In this document: in pieces, positions 24,543-33,127 of the stretch
Layout: each line of letters begins with the position of its first letter
Numbering within the stretch: the first letter of the stretch is position 1
Assembly: GCA_015152515.1 (NCBI GenBank)
Contig: SUTV01000010.1
Span: forward strand, 1 to 34,309
DNA: 34,309 bases
DNA from: Cyanobacteria bacterium SIG29
GTDB lineage: Bacteria; Cyanobacteriota; Vampirovibrionia; Gastranaerophilales; Gastranaerophilaceae
Direction of reading: 5' to 3'
Translations under genes and position numbers: made by a program
The notes under the pieces: model-generated
Databases searched by the model: none
The model's input: the letters and a program-made list of their open reading frames with translations, nothing else
What the model was told of the DNA's origin: nothing

Positions 24543-24701
24543 TTAATCAATATTATTAATAACAACAGTTACTTTTGCTGGTTTTAATAAATTGAAAAAT
24601 CTAGGATTTGAACCACCTTTTAAATTAATGTTTTCAACTTCTTTTTCAACTTTTTCTGCGTTTTGTAATTCAACAGCAAATTTAATTAATCTTGGATTCA
24701 T
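24543..24701 (-). CDS. Small protein of 52 residues, unknown function
   Basis: ATG 24701 to TAA 24543-24545 encodes 52 residues starting MNPRLIKFAVELQNAEKV and ending VTVVINNID. GGGGTGG four bases before the ATG is a plausible strong ribosome site. The layout is an amphipathic helix (about 3-24), a KGGSNPRFF turn and a short beta-rich end. Codons resemble those of neighbouring genes. Its stop codon abuts the stop of the converging 84-residue gene with no bases between. Probably a real small gene; function unknown. Confidence 0.58.
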   Translation of the reverse strand: MNPRLIKFAVELQNAEKVEKEVENINLKGGSNPRFFNLLKPAKVTVVINNID

Positions 24702-24800
24702 AACCACCCCAAAAATTTAAAACTAACCCACATATATATAAAGTATTTTCATAAAAAAAAATTGCGCGAAATTTAACAATTTTTATGATAATATATTATT

Positions 24801-25727
24801 ATGTTTGCGATTAAATTAATTAAAAATAAACAATACCCTTTAGAAATACCAGAAAATATTACCGTTAAACACGGAGATATGGTTATTGTTTTAACAGAAA
24901 AAGGGGAAGAGGTTTCTCAAGCATTTTTAGTTCCACCACAAGTGGAAAGTATTTTAGTAAGAAAAAGAATTCCTAGCATTCAACTTATAAGAGTTATGAC
25001 TAGTGAAGATATGCAAATCTACGAAGAAATAAAACAAATGGAAATTCAAGGATATAAAGATTGCCTTGAATTAATAAAACAGCACAATTTACAAATGAAT
25101 TTAATTCAATGTAAATATACTTTTGATAGAAGAAAAGTTACTTTCTACTATACTGCACCTGAAAGAGTAGATTTTAGAAATTTATTAAAAGATTTAACGA
25201 AAGTTCTTAAAAGAGTTAGAATAGATTTAAAACATATTGGCGTTAGAGATGAAACCTCATTATGTGGCGGAAATGGACTTTGCGGAAGACCTTTTTGTTG
25301 TTGCACATTTAAACGACAATTTGATTCTGTAAACATAAAATTAGCACACGATCAAAGTATGCCAATAACTCCTAGCAAAATTTCAGGAACTTGCGGAAGA
25401 TTATTATGCTGTTTAAATTATGAATATAAAAATTACATTGAAACAGCAAAAGAAATGGTTCCTATTGGTTCTGGGGTTATGACTATTGAAGGCGTTGGTA
25501 AAGTTTGCGCTCTAAATATATTAACAAATCACGTTTCTGTAAAACTTGCAGATGGAAAAATTAAAGATTTTCCTTCAGATAAAGTTGAAATGATAAATAC
25601 TGAAGTTAATATTGAAATTGATACAAACAATTCAAGATACAAATATGCATCAATGCAACAAACTGATGAACATATTGATATTAAACAATTTGAAGACGAT
25701 AGAAACAGTTCTACAGGTAATATTTAA
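24801..25727 (+). CDS. ricT: PSP1-domain protein, RicT (YaaT) family
   Basis: A 308-residue PSP1 protein. The family's Cys pattern is intact: Cys155, 161, 166, 167 and 168 in LCGGNGLCGRPFCCC and Cys198, 203 and 204 in TCGRLLCCLNYEY. In Bacillus RicT with RicA and RicF forms an Fe-S-containing complex that helps RNase Y mature mRNAs. The Cys residues here would provide that cluster. The C-terminal tail is polar. No Shine-Dalgarno lies before ATG 24801. GATAAT sits eight bases upstream and TTGCGC at 24762-24767 could be a -35, so the message may be leaderless. Its TAA overlaps the stop codon of the converging kinase gene. Confidence 0.92.
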   Translation: MFAIKLIKNKQYPLEIPENITVKHGDMVIVLTEKGEEVSQAFLVPPQVESILVRKRIPSIQLIRVMTSEDMQIYEEIKQMEIQGYKDCLELIKQHNLQMNLIQCKYTFDRRKVTFYYTAPERVDFRNLLKDLTKVLKRVRIDLKHIGVRDETSLCGGNGLCGRPFCCCTFKRQFDSVNIKLAHDQSMPITPSKISGTCGRLLCCLNYEYKNYIETAKEMVPIGSGVMTIEGVGKVCALNILTNHVSVKLADGKIKDFPSDKVEMINTEVNIEIDTNNSRYKYASMQQTDEHIDIKQFEDDRNSSTGNI

Positions 25728-26725
25728 ACAGGAAGTGTTAGTATAAAAGTTGTAAAACCTTCTTTTGAACAATCAACATCAATTGTTCCATTATGTGCTA
25801 ACACTATTTGTTGAGACAAATACAAACCAAGACCTGTACCGGCTTTTCTAAATTTTGATTGTCCAGAGTAATATTTATGGAAAATCAAATCTAAATCCTC
25901 AGGAGAAATACCAACACCTTTATTAGTAACTAAAATTTTAACTTTGTCTTTAAATCGTCTTGTTTCGACTTTAACTTCACTTGAATTTTGACTAAATGAA
26001 AAAGCATTTTGCATTAAATTTTTTATTACTCGTTTTAATTGAAATAAATCAAAATCAAAAACCAAGTCATTTGTTTCATTTAAATCAGACACAATCACCT
26101 GCTGAGAATTTAAACAAATTGGCTCTAATTCTTTGATTGTAGAATTCAAAAATTCATTAAAATTATTATTTGTAAGATTTAACTCTAACTTTTTCTGTTC
26201 TAACCTATATGTTTCAAGCATATTTTCAATTAAATCTTTCAATTCCAAATTAGAAGACTTCATCAAATTCAAAATTTCAATTTGATTTGGATTTAAGTTT
26301 CCAAAACGACCTTCTAAAAGATAATTTAGAGAATTTAATTCTGCAATAACAGGAACTTTCATATCATGAGTTAAAGTTGCGGCAAATTCTTCTTTAAACA
26401 TTTGAAGTTGTTTTTCTTGTTTTAAAATTTCTTCTAAAGAAACATTCTTTTTAGCTAGAATTGATTGATATTCTTTAATCATCATTTCACGGTCACACAT
26501 AGTTTCAATTAATCTATTAATTGCAACTTCAATCTTTTGATTATCTAAATTTTCAACACGAACATTAATATCACCATAACGAACACGCTTTACAGCAAGA
26601 GAAATTTTTAACATATCCAAAGTAATACTTTTGTATTTTTTATACAAAACATAGTATTTTCTTGCCAAAACGCAGATAGAAACAATTAAAATAAATAAAA
26701 TAATTAAAGAAAAGATTTTAAACAT
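25724..26725 (-). CDS. Membrane-bound sensor histidine kinase without adjacent regulator
   Basis: The start is set at ATG 26725 (MFKIFSLIILFILIV); the frame extends to a GTG at 26776 that lies inside the tsf terminator. The 333 residues comprise one N-terminal membrane helix (about 4-21), a HAMP-like linker (VKRVRYGDINVRV, about 45-57), and a coiled region. The HisKA H-box is FAATLTHDMKVP (His120). The HATPase domain has N-box VIKNLMQNAFSF, G1 GVGISPEDLDLIF and G2 GTGLGLYLSQQIV. There is almost no extracytoplasmic sensor domain, so it senses in the membrane or cytoplasm. No response regulator is next to it. TATAAT ends six bases before the ATG and no Shine-Dalgarno is visible. Confidence 0.9.
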   Translation of the reverse strand: MFKIFSLIILFILIVSICVLARKYYVLYKKYKSITLDMLKISLAVKRVRYGDINVRVENLDNQKIEVAINRLIETMCDREMMIKEYQSILAKKNVSLEEILKQEKQLQMFKEEFAATLTHDMKVPVIAELNSLNYLLEGRFGNLNPNQIEILNLMKSSNLELKDLIENMLETYRLEQKKLELNLTNNNFNEFLNSTIKELEPICLNSQQVIVSDLNETNDLVFDFDLFQLKRVIKNLMQNAFSFSQNSSEVKVETRRFKDKVKILVTNKGVGISPEDLDLIFHKYYSGQSKFRKAGTGLGLYLSQQIVLAHNGTIDVDCSKEGFTTFILTLPV

Positions 26726-26731
26726 AAAAGA

Positions 26732-26737
26732 ATTATA
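26732..26737 (-). promoter_or_regulatory. TATAAT -10 element six bases before the kinase ATG
   Basis: A perfect TATAAT on the minus strand ends six bases before ATG 26725, just after the tsf terminator. This fits a separate leaderless transcript for the kinase. The -35 region overlaps the terminator stem and is poor. Confidence 0.5.
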
Positions 26738-26741
26738 ACAT

Positions 26742-26770
26742 AAAAAAAGAGAGCATTTCTGCTCCCTTTT
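26742..26770 (-). terminator. Intrinsic terminator of the rpsB-tsf operon
   Basis: On the minus strand GGGAGCA pairs with TGCTCTC (one mismatch) around a GAAA loop and is followed by seven T. It lies 18 bases after the tsf stop codon. Confidence 0.85.
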
Positions 26771-26787
26771 TAACACTTTAAAAGTTA

Positions 26788-27651
26788 CTATTTTGCCATT
26801 TGACTCATAACTTCTTCTGCGAAGTTATCTTGTCTTTTTTCAAGACCTTCACCTAATGTCCAACGAACAAAAGATTTAACTTCTAATTTTCCAGCTAATA
26901 AAGCTTCTACTGTTTGGTCTGGATTTTTAACAAATGGTTGTTCTAATAAACATTTTTGAGCCATAAGTTTATTTACACGACCTTCAACAATTTTAGCTCT
27001 AATATTTTCAGGTTTATTAGCCAAATCTTCTTTACCCATTTCAATTCTTGTTTCTTCTTCAATAACTGAAGCTGGGATTTGAGCTCTAGAAACAAATTCT
27101 GGAGCAGAAGATGCGATATGTAAAGCAACATCTTTTAATAATACTTCATCTTGCGCTGTTGCAGAGATTAAAACACCAATTTTGCCATTGTGTACATATG
27201 TAGCTAAATCACCTTCTAATATTTCAAATCTTCTGATGCTGATTTTTTCACCGATTGTAGCAGTTTTTTCTTTTACAGCATCTTCGATTTTCATATTACA
27301 ACAAGAACATACTGAAGCATTTAATGCATCTAAATCAGCAGGTTTATTAGTTACGATATGTTTTGCTAAACCATTAACAAATGTTTTGAAATCTTCGTTT
27401 TTAGCAACGAAGTCTGTTTCACAGTTTACTTCAACAATTGCACCAACGCCATTTTCGATATATGTAGCAACTAAACCTTCTGCAGCAATACGATTTTGCT
27501 TTTTATCAGCACTAGCAATACCTTTTTGTCTTAAAAATTCCATTGCTTTTTCAATATCGCCTTCACATTGTTCAAGAGCTTTTTTAGAGTCCATAAAACC
27601 TGCGCCTGTTTTATCTCTAAGTTCTTTAACCATTGCAGCTGTTATTGTCAT
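26788..27651 (-). CDS. tsf: Translation elongation factor Ts
   Basis: Nucleotide-exchange factor for EF-Tu. The 287 residues start with ITAAMVKELRDKTGAGFMDSKKALEQCEGDIEKAMEFLR, the UBA-like domain. The core signature NCETDFVAKNEDF, which contacts the EF-Tu nucleotide site, follows, and then the coiled-coil and dimerisation parts, ending in WTLGEGLEKR. An unusual CSCC cluster lies near residue 115 in a normally variable loop. AAAGGA precedes the ATG. It follows rpsB by 21 bases, the standard order, and ends at a terminator. Confidence 0.98.
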   Translation of the reverse strand: MTITAAMVKELRDKTGAGFMDSKKALEQCEGDIEKAMEFLRQKGIASADKKQNRIAAEGLVATYIENGVGAIVEVNCETDFVAKNEDFKTFVNGLAKHIVTNKPADLDALNASVCSCCNMKIEDAVKEKTATIGEKISIRRFEILEGDLATYVHNGKIGVLISATAQDEVLLKDVALHIASSAPEFVSRAQIPASVIEEETRIEMGKEDLANKPENIRAKIVEGRVNKLMAQKCLLEQPFVKNPDQTVEALLAGKLEVKSFVRWTLGEGLEKRQDNFAEEVMSQMAK

Positions 27652-27672
27652 ATTATTTTATCCTTTCAATAT

Positions 27673-28464
27673 TTATTCTTCTGTAGAAGCAGCAACTTCT
27701 TCTGCTTTTACTTCTTCTGCAACACCAGCATCTTCAGCTTTAATAGCTTGAACTTTTGATACTTGGTTTGCTTTATTTTCTCTTAATTGTTTACCTTCTA
27801 AAACAGCATCAGCTAATTTAGCACAAACTAATTTGATTGATCTGATAGCATCATCATTACCTGGAACGATGTAATCAATACCATCTGGATCAGCGTTTGT
27901 ATCAGCTAAACAAACAACAGGAATGTTTAATTTGTTTGCTTCAGCAATAGCAATAGCTTCTTTCTTTTGGTCGATAACAACTAATAAATCTGGCATACCT
28001 CTCATTTCTTTGATACCGCCTAAAGATTTTGTTAATTTAGAAAGTTTTCTCATCATTTGAGCGATTTCTTTTTTAGGTAATTTTTCGATTTGACCAGAAC
28101 TAGAGAATTCTTCGATTTCTCTTAATTTATTAACTCTGCCTCTGATTGTTTCATAGTTAGTTAGCATGCCGCCTAACCATCTTCTGTTTACATAGTATGC
28201 ACCTGCTCTTGTTGCTTCTTCTGCAACAACATCTACAGCTTGTTTTTTAGTACCAACGAATACTACATTTTTACCTTTTGCAGCACAATCTCTAACTGCA
28301 GCATATGCTTCATCTAATTTTTCAGATGTTTTTCTTAAATCTAATACATAGATACCGTTTCTTGCACCATAAATATATGGTTTCATTTTTGGGTTCCATC
28401 TTTGTGTTTGGTGACCGAAGTGTACACCTGCGTCTAGTAATTCAATCATTGATGCTACTGGCAT
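27673..28464 (-). CDS. rpsB: Small-subunit ribosomal protein S2 (uS2)
   Basis: Start at ATG 28464 ([19 protein letters not shown]), preceded by AAAAGGAGAA; the frame runs on to 28491 through that ribosome site. The 263 residues show the S2 hallmarks [49 protein letters not shown] and [33 protein letters not shown]. The extra C-terminal Ala/Glu-rich tail (about 240-263) is typical of long S2 proteins. It heads the rpsB-tsf operon, with a structured leader of about 110 bases upstream. Confidence 0.98.
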   Translation of the reverse strand: MPVASMIELLDAGVHFGHQTQRWNPKMKPYIYGARNGIYVLDLRKTSEKLDEAYAAVRDCAAKGKNVVFVGTKKQAVDVVAEEATRAGAYYVNRRWLGGMLTNYETIRGRVNKLREIEEFSSSGQIEKLPKKEIAQMMRKLSKLTKSLGGIKEMRGMPDLLVVIDQKKEAIAIAEANKLNIPVVCLADTNADPDGIDYIVPGNDDAIRSIKLVCAKLADAVLEGKQLRENKANQVSKVQAIKAEDAGVAEEVKAEEVAASTEE

Positions 28465-28575
28465 CTTTCTTTCTCCTTTTTCTTGTAACACTATCGAATT
28501 GCGCTCCCATCTTCTAATTGAAGACTAAGTTGTTATTACCGTTTCGTAATCTAACCTATCGGATCTTACAATTCA
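28465..28575 (-). promoter_or_regulatory. Candidate structured leader of rpsB mRNA
   Basis: On the minus strand the leader would start near 28575 (TAGAAT -10 at 28582-28587, TTTACT -35 sixteen bases further up). It can close with a long-range pairing of TTGTAA (28571-28566) and TTACAA (28488-28483), ten bases before the ribosome site. Two hairpins lie inside: ATTAC/GTAAT around GAAACG, and TCTTC/GAAGA around AATTA. The region is clearly richer in GC than nearby intergenic DNA. Ribosomal protein S2 is known to autoregulate rpsB-tsf through leaders of its own mRNA in other bacteria. Confidence 0.5.
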
Positions 28576-28665
28576 ATAAACATTCTAATACAAACATATT
28601 AAAAGTAAAATAAATCAATCTTTTTCACTATTAAATTTTTGTAACATTAAATTTTAAAATTAGTC

Positions 28666-28693
28666 TTTACAAATATTCAAGAACAATTATATA
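28666..28693 (+). promoter_or_regulatory. Possible promoter of the AsmA-like gene
   Basis: TTTACA (28666-28671) and TATATA (28688-28693) are separated by 16 bases. A second TATAAT at 28709-28714, closer to the gene, is an alternative. The two cannot be told apart by eye. Confidence 0.4.
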
Positions 28694-28745
28694 AAAATAC
28701 CTTTAAGTTATAATTTTAGTGATATTTAGACTAGGAGATATTTTA

Positions 28746-31700
28746 ATGAAAAAATTTTTCAGAATATTAGGAATTACAGTCATTTCTATTTTAGCAATTT
28801 TATACATCGCATTTTTATTTGTTCTTCCAAATGCGGTAGATTTAAATAAATTCAAACCAGATATACAAAAAATAGTAAAAGAACAAGCTAATTTAATTCT
28901 TGATTTTAAAAATGCTAAAATTTCAACAACACCATTACTTTCTGCAGGTATTATAATTGATGGAATTAAAGTTACTCTACCTGATAATTCTGAATTAATT
29001 ACTGCTGATAAATTTAAAGGCAGAATTGCACTTCCTAGCCTATTATTATTAACAGTAAAGGTATCAACAGCCGAAATTATAAATCCAACAATTAATATTG
29101 ATATAGTTGATGGTAAAGCATTTAAAGCAGTAAAAGCTTTTGAAGAAGTTTTAAATAAAAATGAAGAACAAATTGAAGAAAAACTTCAAACAGCTCAAAA
29201 ACCGATAATTGACCCTGCTTCAATTAAAATCCTAGTTCCTAAATTCAAAATAGAAAATTACAAAGCTATTATCACAGACTTAAAAACATCTGATTTCCTT
29301 AAATTACAAGGTGATGAAATAATTTTAGGCTACAATAATGGCAATTCAATTTCGTTTAAAGCAGATTCTGAATTATATCTAAATGAAAACAAAAACATTA
29401 CTGCAAATGTTGATATTGATACTATAATTCCAAAACAAAGTAAACTTGATGATGAAGATGATAAAGCTCAAAGAGTTGAAATCCCATTCATCAACCCTGT
29501 TGAAATGTACAAAGAATACGACTTAAAAACAAATATTGATTCTAAAATAAGAATTAGAACAAAAAATAAATTAATAGCATCTAATGGTTACATTAATATA
29601 GATAACTTCACTTTAAAATTAGCTGATTTGCAACTTCCTGAGAGCAAAATACACCTAATTGCAAAAGGTACAAAATTAATTTTAGATACAGACCTATTCA
29701 TTACTGAAGATGAAAAAATTTCACTTTTAGGTATGCTAAATTATGGAAAAAATCCAGCTTCAGATATTAAAATTACATCTACACAAATTAATTTAGATAA
29801 TGTTATCACATTAATAAAAGCAACTTTAGATTCTCTACATATTAAACACGAACTATCTCCAATAAAAGGTGAAGGTTATTTTATTACAGATACATATATC
29901 AAAACAAACTTTAAAAAATTAATTTCAAACGGAACAATTACTATAAAAGATTGTATTGTAAAAAATCCATCTAAAAACCAACAGTTAGCTAAAGTTAATT
30001 CTATTATCTCTTTAGATAACAATATGCTTAAATTTGTTGATACTTCACTTGAAGTTGCAAAAACACTATTTAAGATTGATGGTCAAATTGATGAAAAATC
30101 TGTGGCTGATATAAACATATTTATGGAAAAAATGCCTGTTGTAACAATGTTCGATATGTTTTTACCAGAAGAAATAAACAATATCTACGCTGTAAATTCA
30201 GGTGATATTAATGTAATTGCATCAATTAAAGGTGAACTTAAAAAAGCTATTGCAGATATGAAAGTTAGCGTTGAAAACCTTTCTTTAACAGATAAAATCA
30301 ACAAAATAAATTATTTGAATAACTTGTTTACAGCAGATTTTACAAGCAATTTCAAAACACTAACAGGTAAATTTAAAAATAAAGATTTTAAACTTAAGAT
30401 GAACGGTGCTTCTATTGATTGTAATGATTTTACTTTAGATTTAAAAGAAAAAGATATAATAATTAGCCCATCTACTATTACAATCAATAATTCTAGCGCT
30501 ATTGATTTATCTGGCGATATTAAAAATTACATAAAAAATCCAATCTTTAATTTTGATATAAATGGAAAACTTATTACTAATGATTTAAAACAATTATTAG
30601 GAAAAGATTTAGAAATTTTTGTAGATAACAAAGGTACAATTCCATTATCTATCAACTTTAATGGTGACTTTAAAAAACAAACATTAACTGCATCAATTGA
30701 AGCAGATAAAAATAATTACATCACCCCAATAACAATCAAAAATATTGAAAATCTGGATACTATTTTAAAAACAGTTGTAGATTTCAAAGGTGATAGATTA
30801 AAAATAAAAGAAACTGGACTTTATACAAAAACTATTACACAAGACCCTAAAAATCCAGAAAAAGAAATTATTACTCTAAACGAAATAATTGATGTAGAAG
30901 GAACAATTACAAAATTAAATACACAGAATCCAAATATCAATTTAATAAAAATAAAAACACCAAAAGAATTAAATGCGATAATTTGTGGGTTCCCTCAATC
31001 AAAATTAAAAGCAAATGCTAATATGTTCATTTTTGGTGATTTAACAGCACCAAGAATGCGTGGTTCATTTGATGTTAAAGATATTTCTATTCCTGAACTA
31101 TTTTTATCAATAGAAAAAGCAAATGCAAACTTTGAAGGAAAAGACTTAGATGTAAACGTTAGTAATGTACTAGCAAATGGTTCAGACTTTAATGTTTTAA
31201 TGAAAGCTGACCTTAATCCATCTAAAAACTTTGTAATTAAAAATTTAAATGTTATTTCAAATTTAACAGATGCTGACAAATTAATGGAAGTATCAAACGC
31301 TTCTATGAAATATATGCCAGCACCTAATCCAAACGCAAAACCAGCAGATATACCAGTTGTTATAAATTCTGGAACAATAGATATGAAGCATATCAAAACA
31401 GGCGCTATGAATTTATACAATACAACTGGCATAATCTCAATGTTTAATAATGTTTTCTACATAAATGATTTACTATCATCAGCATTTGATGGAAAAATCA
31501 AAGGTGATGTGTCAATGAACCTAGTTACATCAGAAATAAAAGCAAATGTAAAAGGAAACAATCTTGATGTAGAAAAAACACTTCTTGAAGCAGCTGCAAT
31601 GAAAGATACATTAACAGGTAAAATGGATTTCTCTGCAAACTTAGGTTTAAGAGGTGCAACATATGAAGAACAAATGAAAACATTAAAAGGTAAAGTAAAC

Positions 31701-32597
31701 TTTGAAATGAGAAATGGTTCACTAGGACCTTTTGGTAAAATTGAAAATTTAATTTTAGCTGAAAACATCAGAGAATCAGCATTTTTTAAAACAACAATAG
31801 GAACAATTTTAAATTCATTAATTTCTTTTGATACAACACACTTTAATACATTAAATGGTGATTTATCATTTGAAAATGGAATTACAAAAATAAACTCAAT
31901 ACAATCAAGTGGAGATGTTATGGCCACTTACATATTTGGTAATTTTGATTTACTAAAAAATGAAATAGATATCAAATTAAGAGGAAGACTTGGTTCACAA
32001 GTATCTAATGCAATGGGACCATTAGCTTTAATCAATCCAGTAAACCTTATTAAAGCAACTCCAGGTATGAGTTTAGTATTTGGCAAAATATTTTTCTTAT
32101 TTACTGAAGTTGTTAACGAAACAGAAATGAATCAAATTCCTTCATTAGGAAAAGATATTTCTAACAATAGCACAACAAATTTTCAAGTAGTTGTAAGAGG
32201 TGATGTAGCAAAACCTTTAACATTGGTTAAATCATTTAAATGGTTATCTCTTCAATCAGATATTGATAAAGCTCAATCACACGTTGGTTCTTTACCTACA
32301 AATACAAAAATTCCAGAAGAATATTTGAATTTAACAACATTAGATAAAGAACAAATTAAAACTCAAGCTACTGAAAAAATAAAAGAGAATATAAATAATT
32401 CAATCTCAGAAGATACAAAAAAACAAATAGAGCAAGGAAAAGAAGCAGTAACTAATATAAAAAATATTTTTTCAAATAAAGAGTCTATTAAAAACACACT
32501 AAAAGAAAAAGCAGAGCAGGCGAAAACAAATACAAAAAATCAAATATATAACGATTTAAATAGTTTATTTTCACCAAGCACAAATAATGAACAATAA
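28746..32597 (+). CDS. AsmA-like envelope protein (AsmA/TamB/YhdP superfamily)
   Basis: The start is ATG 28746 (MKKFFRILGITVIS), behind an AGGAGAT ribosome site; the frame is open from 28719. The 1283-residue product has an N-terminal membrane anchor (about 6-28), then the AsmA opening FKPDIQKIVKEQANLILDFKNAKISTTPLLSAGIIIDGI. It continues as a long beta-rich chain of repeating 20-25 residue units. The C-terminal AsmA-type domain includes LKGKVNFEMRNGSLGPFGKIENLI, INSIQSSGDVMATYIFGNFDLLKNEIDIKLRGRLG and FQVVVRGDVAKPL. A helical Lys/Gln-rich tail follows. Such proteins span the periplasm as lipid-conducting grooves between inner and outer membranes, so the organism is diderm. It stands alone before a terminator. 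Confidence 0.88.
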   Translation: MKKFFRILGITVISILAILYIAFLFVLPNAVDLNKFKPDIQKIVKEQANLILDFKNAKISTTPLLSAGIIIDGIKVTLPDNSELITADKFKGRIALPSLLLLTVKVSTAEIINPTINIDIVDGKAFKAVKAFEEVLNKNEEQIEEKLQTAQKPIIDPASIKILVPKFKIENYKAIITDLKTSDFLKLQGDEIILGYNNGNSISFKADSELYLNENKNITANVDIDTIIPKQSKLDDEDDKAQRVEIPFINPVEMYKEYDLKTNIDSKIRIRTKNKLIASNGYINIDNFTLKLADLQLPESKIHLIAKGTKLILDTDLFITEDEKISLLGMLNYGKNPASDIKITSTQINLDNVITLIKATLDSLHIKHELSPIKGEGYFITDTYIKTNFKKLISNGTITIKDCIVKNPSKNQQLAKVNSIISLDNNMLKFVDTSLEVAKTLFKIDGQIDEKSVADINIFMEKMPVVTMFDMFLPEEINNIYAVNSGDINVIASIKGELKKAIADMKVSVENLSLTDKINKINYLNNLFTADFTSNFKTLTGKFKNKDFKLKMNGASIDCNDFTLDLKEKDIIISPSTITINNSSAIDLSGDIKNYIKNPIFNFDINGKLITNDLKQLLGKDLEIFVDNKGTIPLSINFNGDFKKQTLTASIEADKNNYITPITIKNIENLDTILKTVVDFKGDRLKIKETGLYTKTITQDPKNPEKEIITLNEIIDVEGTITKLNTQNPNINLIKIKTPKELNAIICGFPQSKLKANANMFIFGDLTAPRMRGSFDVKDISIPELFLSIEKANANFEGKDLDVNVSNVLANGSDFNVLMKADLNPSKNFVIKNLNVISNLTDADKLMEVSNASMKYMPAPNPNAKPADIPVVINSGTIDMKHIKTGAMNLYNTTGIISMFNNVFYINDLLSSAFDGKIKGDVSMNLVTSEIKANVKGNNLDVEKTLLEAAAMKDTLTGKMDFSANLGLRGATYEEQMKTLKGKVNFEMRNGSLGPFGKIENLILAENIRESAFFKTTIGTILNSLISFDTTHFNTLNGDLSFENGITKINSIQSSGDVMATYIFGNFDLLKNEIDIKLRGRLGSQVSNAMGPLALINPVNLIKATPGMSLVFGKIFFLFTEVVNETEMNQIPSLGKDISNNSTTNFQVVVRGDVAKPLTLVKSFKWLSLQSDIDKAQSHVGSLPTNTKIPEEYLNLTTLDKEQIKTQATEKIKENINNSISEDTKKQIEQGKEAVTNIKNIFSNKESIKNTLKEKAEQAKTNTKNQIYNDLNSLFSPSTNNEQ

Positions 32598-32603
32598 AAA
32601 AAT

Positions 32604-32636
32604 AAAAAGAAAAGGGCAAAAGCCCTTTTTCTTTTT
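32604..32636 (+). terminator. Intrinsic terminator after the AsmA-like gene
   Basis: AAAGGGC (32611-32617) pairs with GCCCTTT (32622-32628) around an AAAA loop, followed by a T-rich tract. Confidence 0.85.
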
Positions 32637-32690
32637 ACAAATTCAAAAAAAATGTTATACTATCTTTATGATTTTAAGAAAGGAAACATT

Positions 32691-33116
32691 ATGGATTTAT
32701 GGATGATTTATGTTAGTTTAGCCGTAATAGCAATCATTATAGAAATTATTGCTCCATCCTTATTTTGTATAAACTTTGCCTTTGCAGGCATAATAACAGC
32801 AATTACATCAATATTTTGGGGTTCCACAGCAGCACTAATATGGCTATTTTTTGGTTTATCATTATTCTCTATAATTTTTATAAAACCAATTTTAGAAAAA
32901 TTAATTAAAAAAGATTCAAAAGCTGACTTTAATTCTCAATATATTGGAAAAATTGTAAAAGTTATAGAACCAATAAATATGATAAAAGGTGCTGTAACAA
33001 TATATGATGAAAGATGGGAAGCAAGAACAGCATTAGACTGCGAAGAAATTCCAGTTGACGCTGATGTAAAAATAGTAAAACACGATAGTTTAATTTTATA
33101 TGTAGAAAAAGTATAA
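32691..33116 (+). CDS. NfeD-family membrane protein
   Basis: Start at ATG 32691 (MDLWMIYVSLAV), with AAAGGAAAC upstream; the frame extends to 32652 without a ribosome site. The 141 residues have three hydrophobic helices (about 3-20, 24-43, 46-67) and a C-terminal OB-fold domain (QYIGKIVKVIEPINMIKGAVTIYDERWEARTALDCEEIPVDADVKIVKHDSLILYVEKV), the NfeD_C pattern of the short NfeD1b type. NfeD proteins partner with stomatin/SPFH proteins in the membrane. The SPFH partner is encoded 11 bases downstream, which confirms the call. The complex organises membrane domains or controls membrane proteolysis; the exact role here is unknown. Confidence 0.92.
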   Translation: MDLWMIYVSLAVIAIIIEIIAPSLFCINFAFAGIITAITSIFWGSTAALIWLFFGLSLFSIIFIKPILEKLIKKDSKADFNSQYIGKIVKVIEPINMIKGAVTIYDERWEARTALDCEEIPVDADVKIVKHDSLILYVEKV

Positions 33117-33127
33117 TAGGAGGCGAC

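Noticed and set aside
26726-26776. GTG start adding 17 residues to the histidine kinase
   Set aside because: That codon and the extra residues lie in the rpsB-tsf terminator hairpin and would place a Cys-rich tail before the membrane helix.
30995-31927. Minus-strand frames inside the AsmA-like gene
   Set aside because: Shadows of a long coding frame; hydrophobic mirror sequence without ribosome sites.
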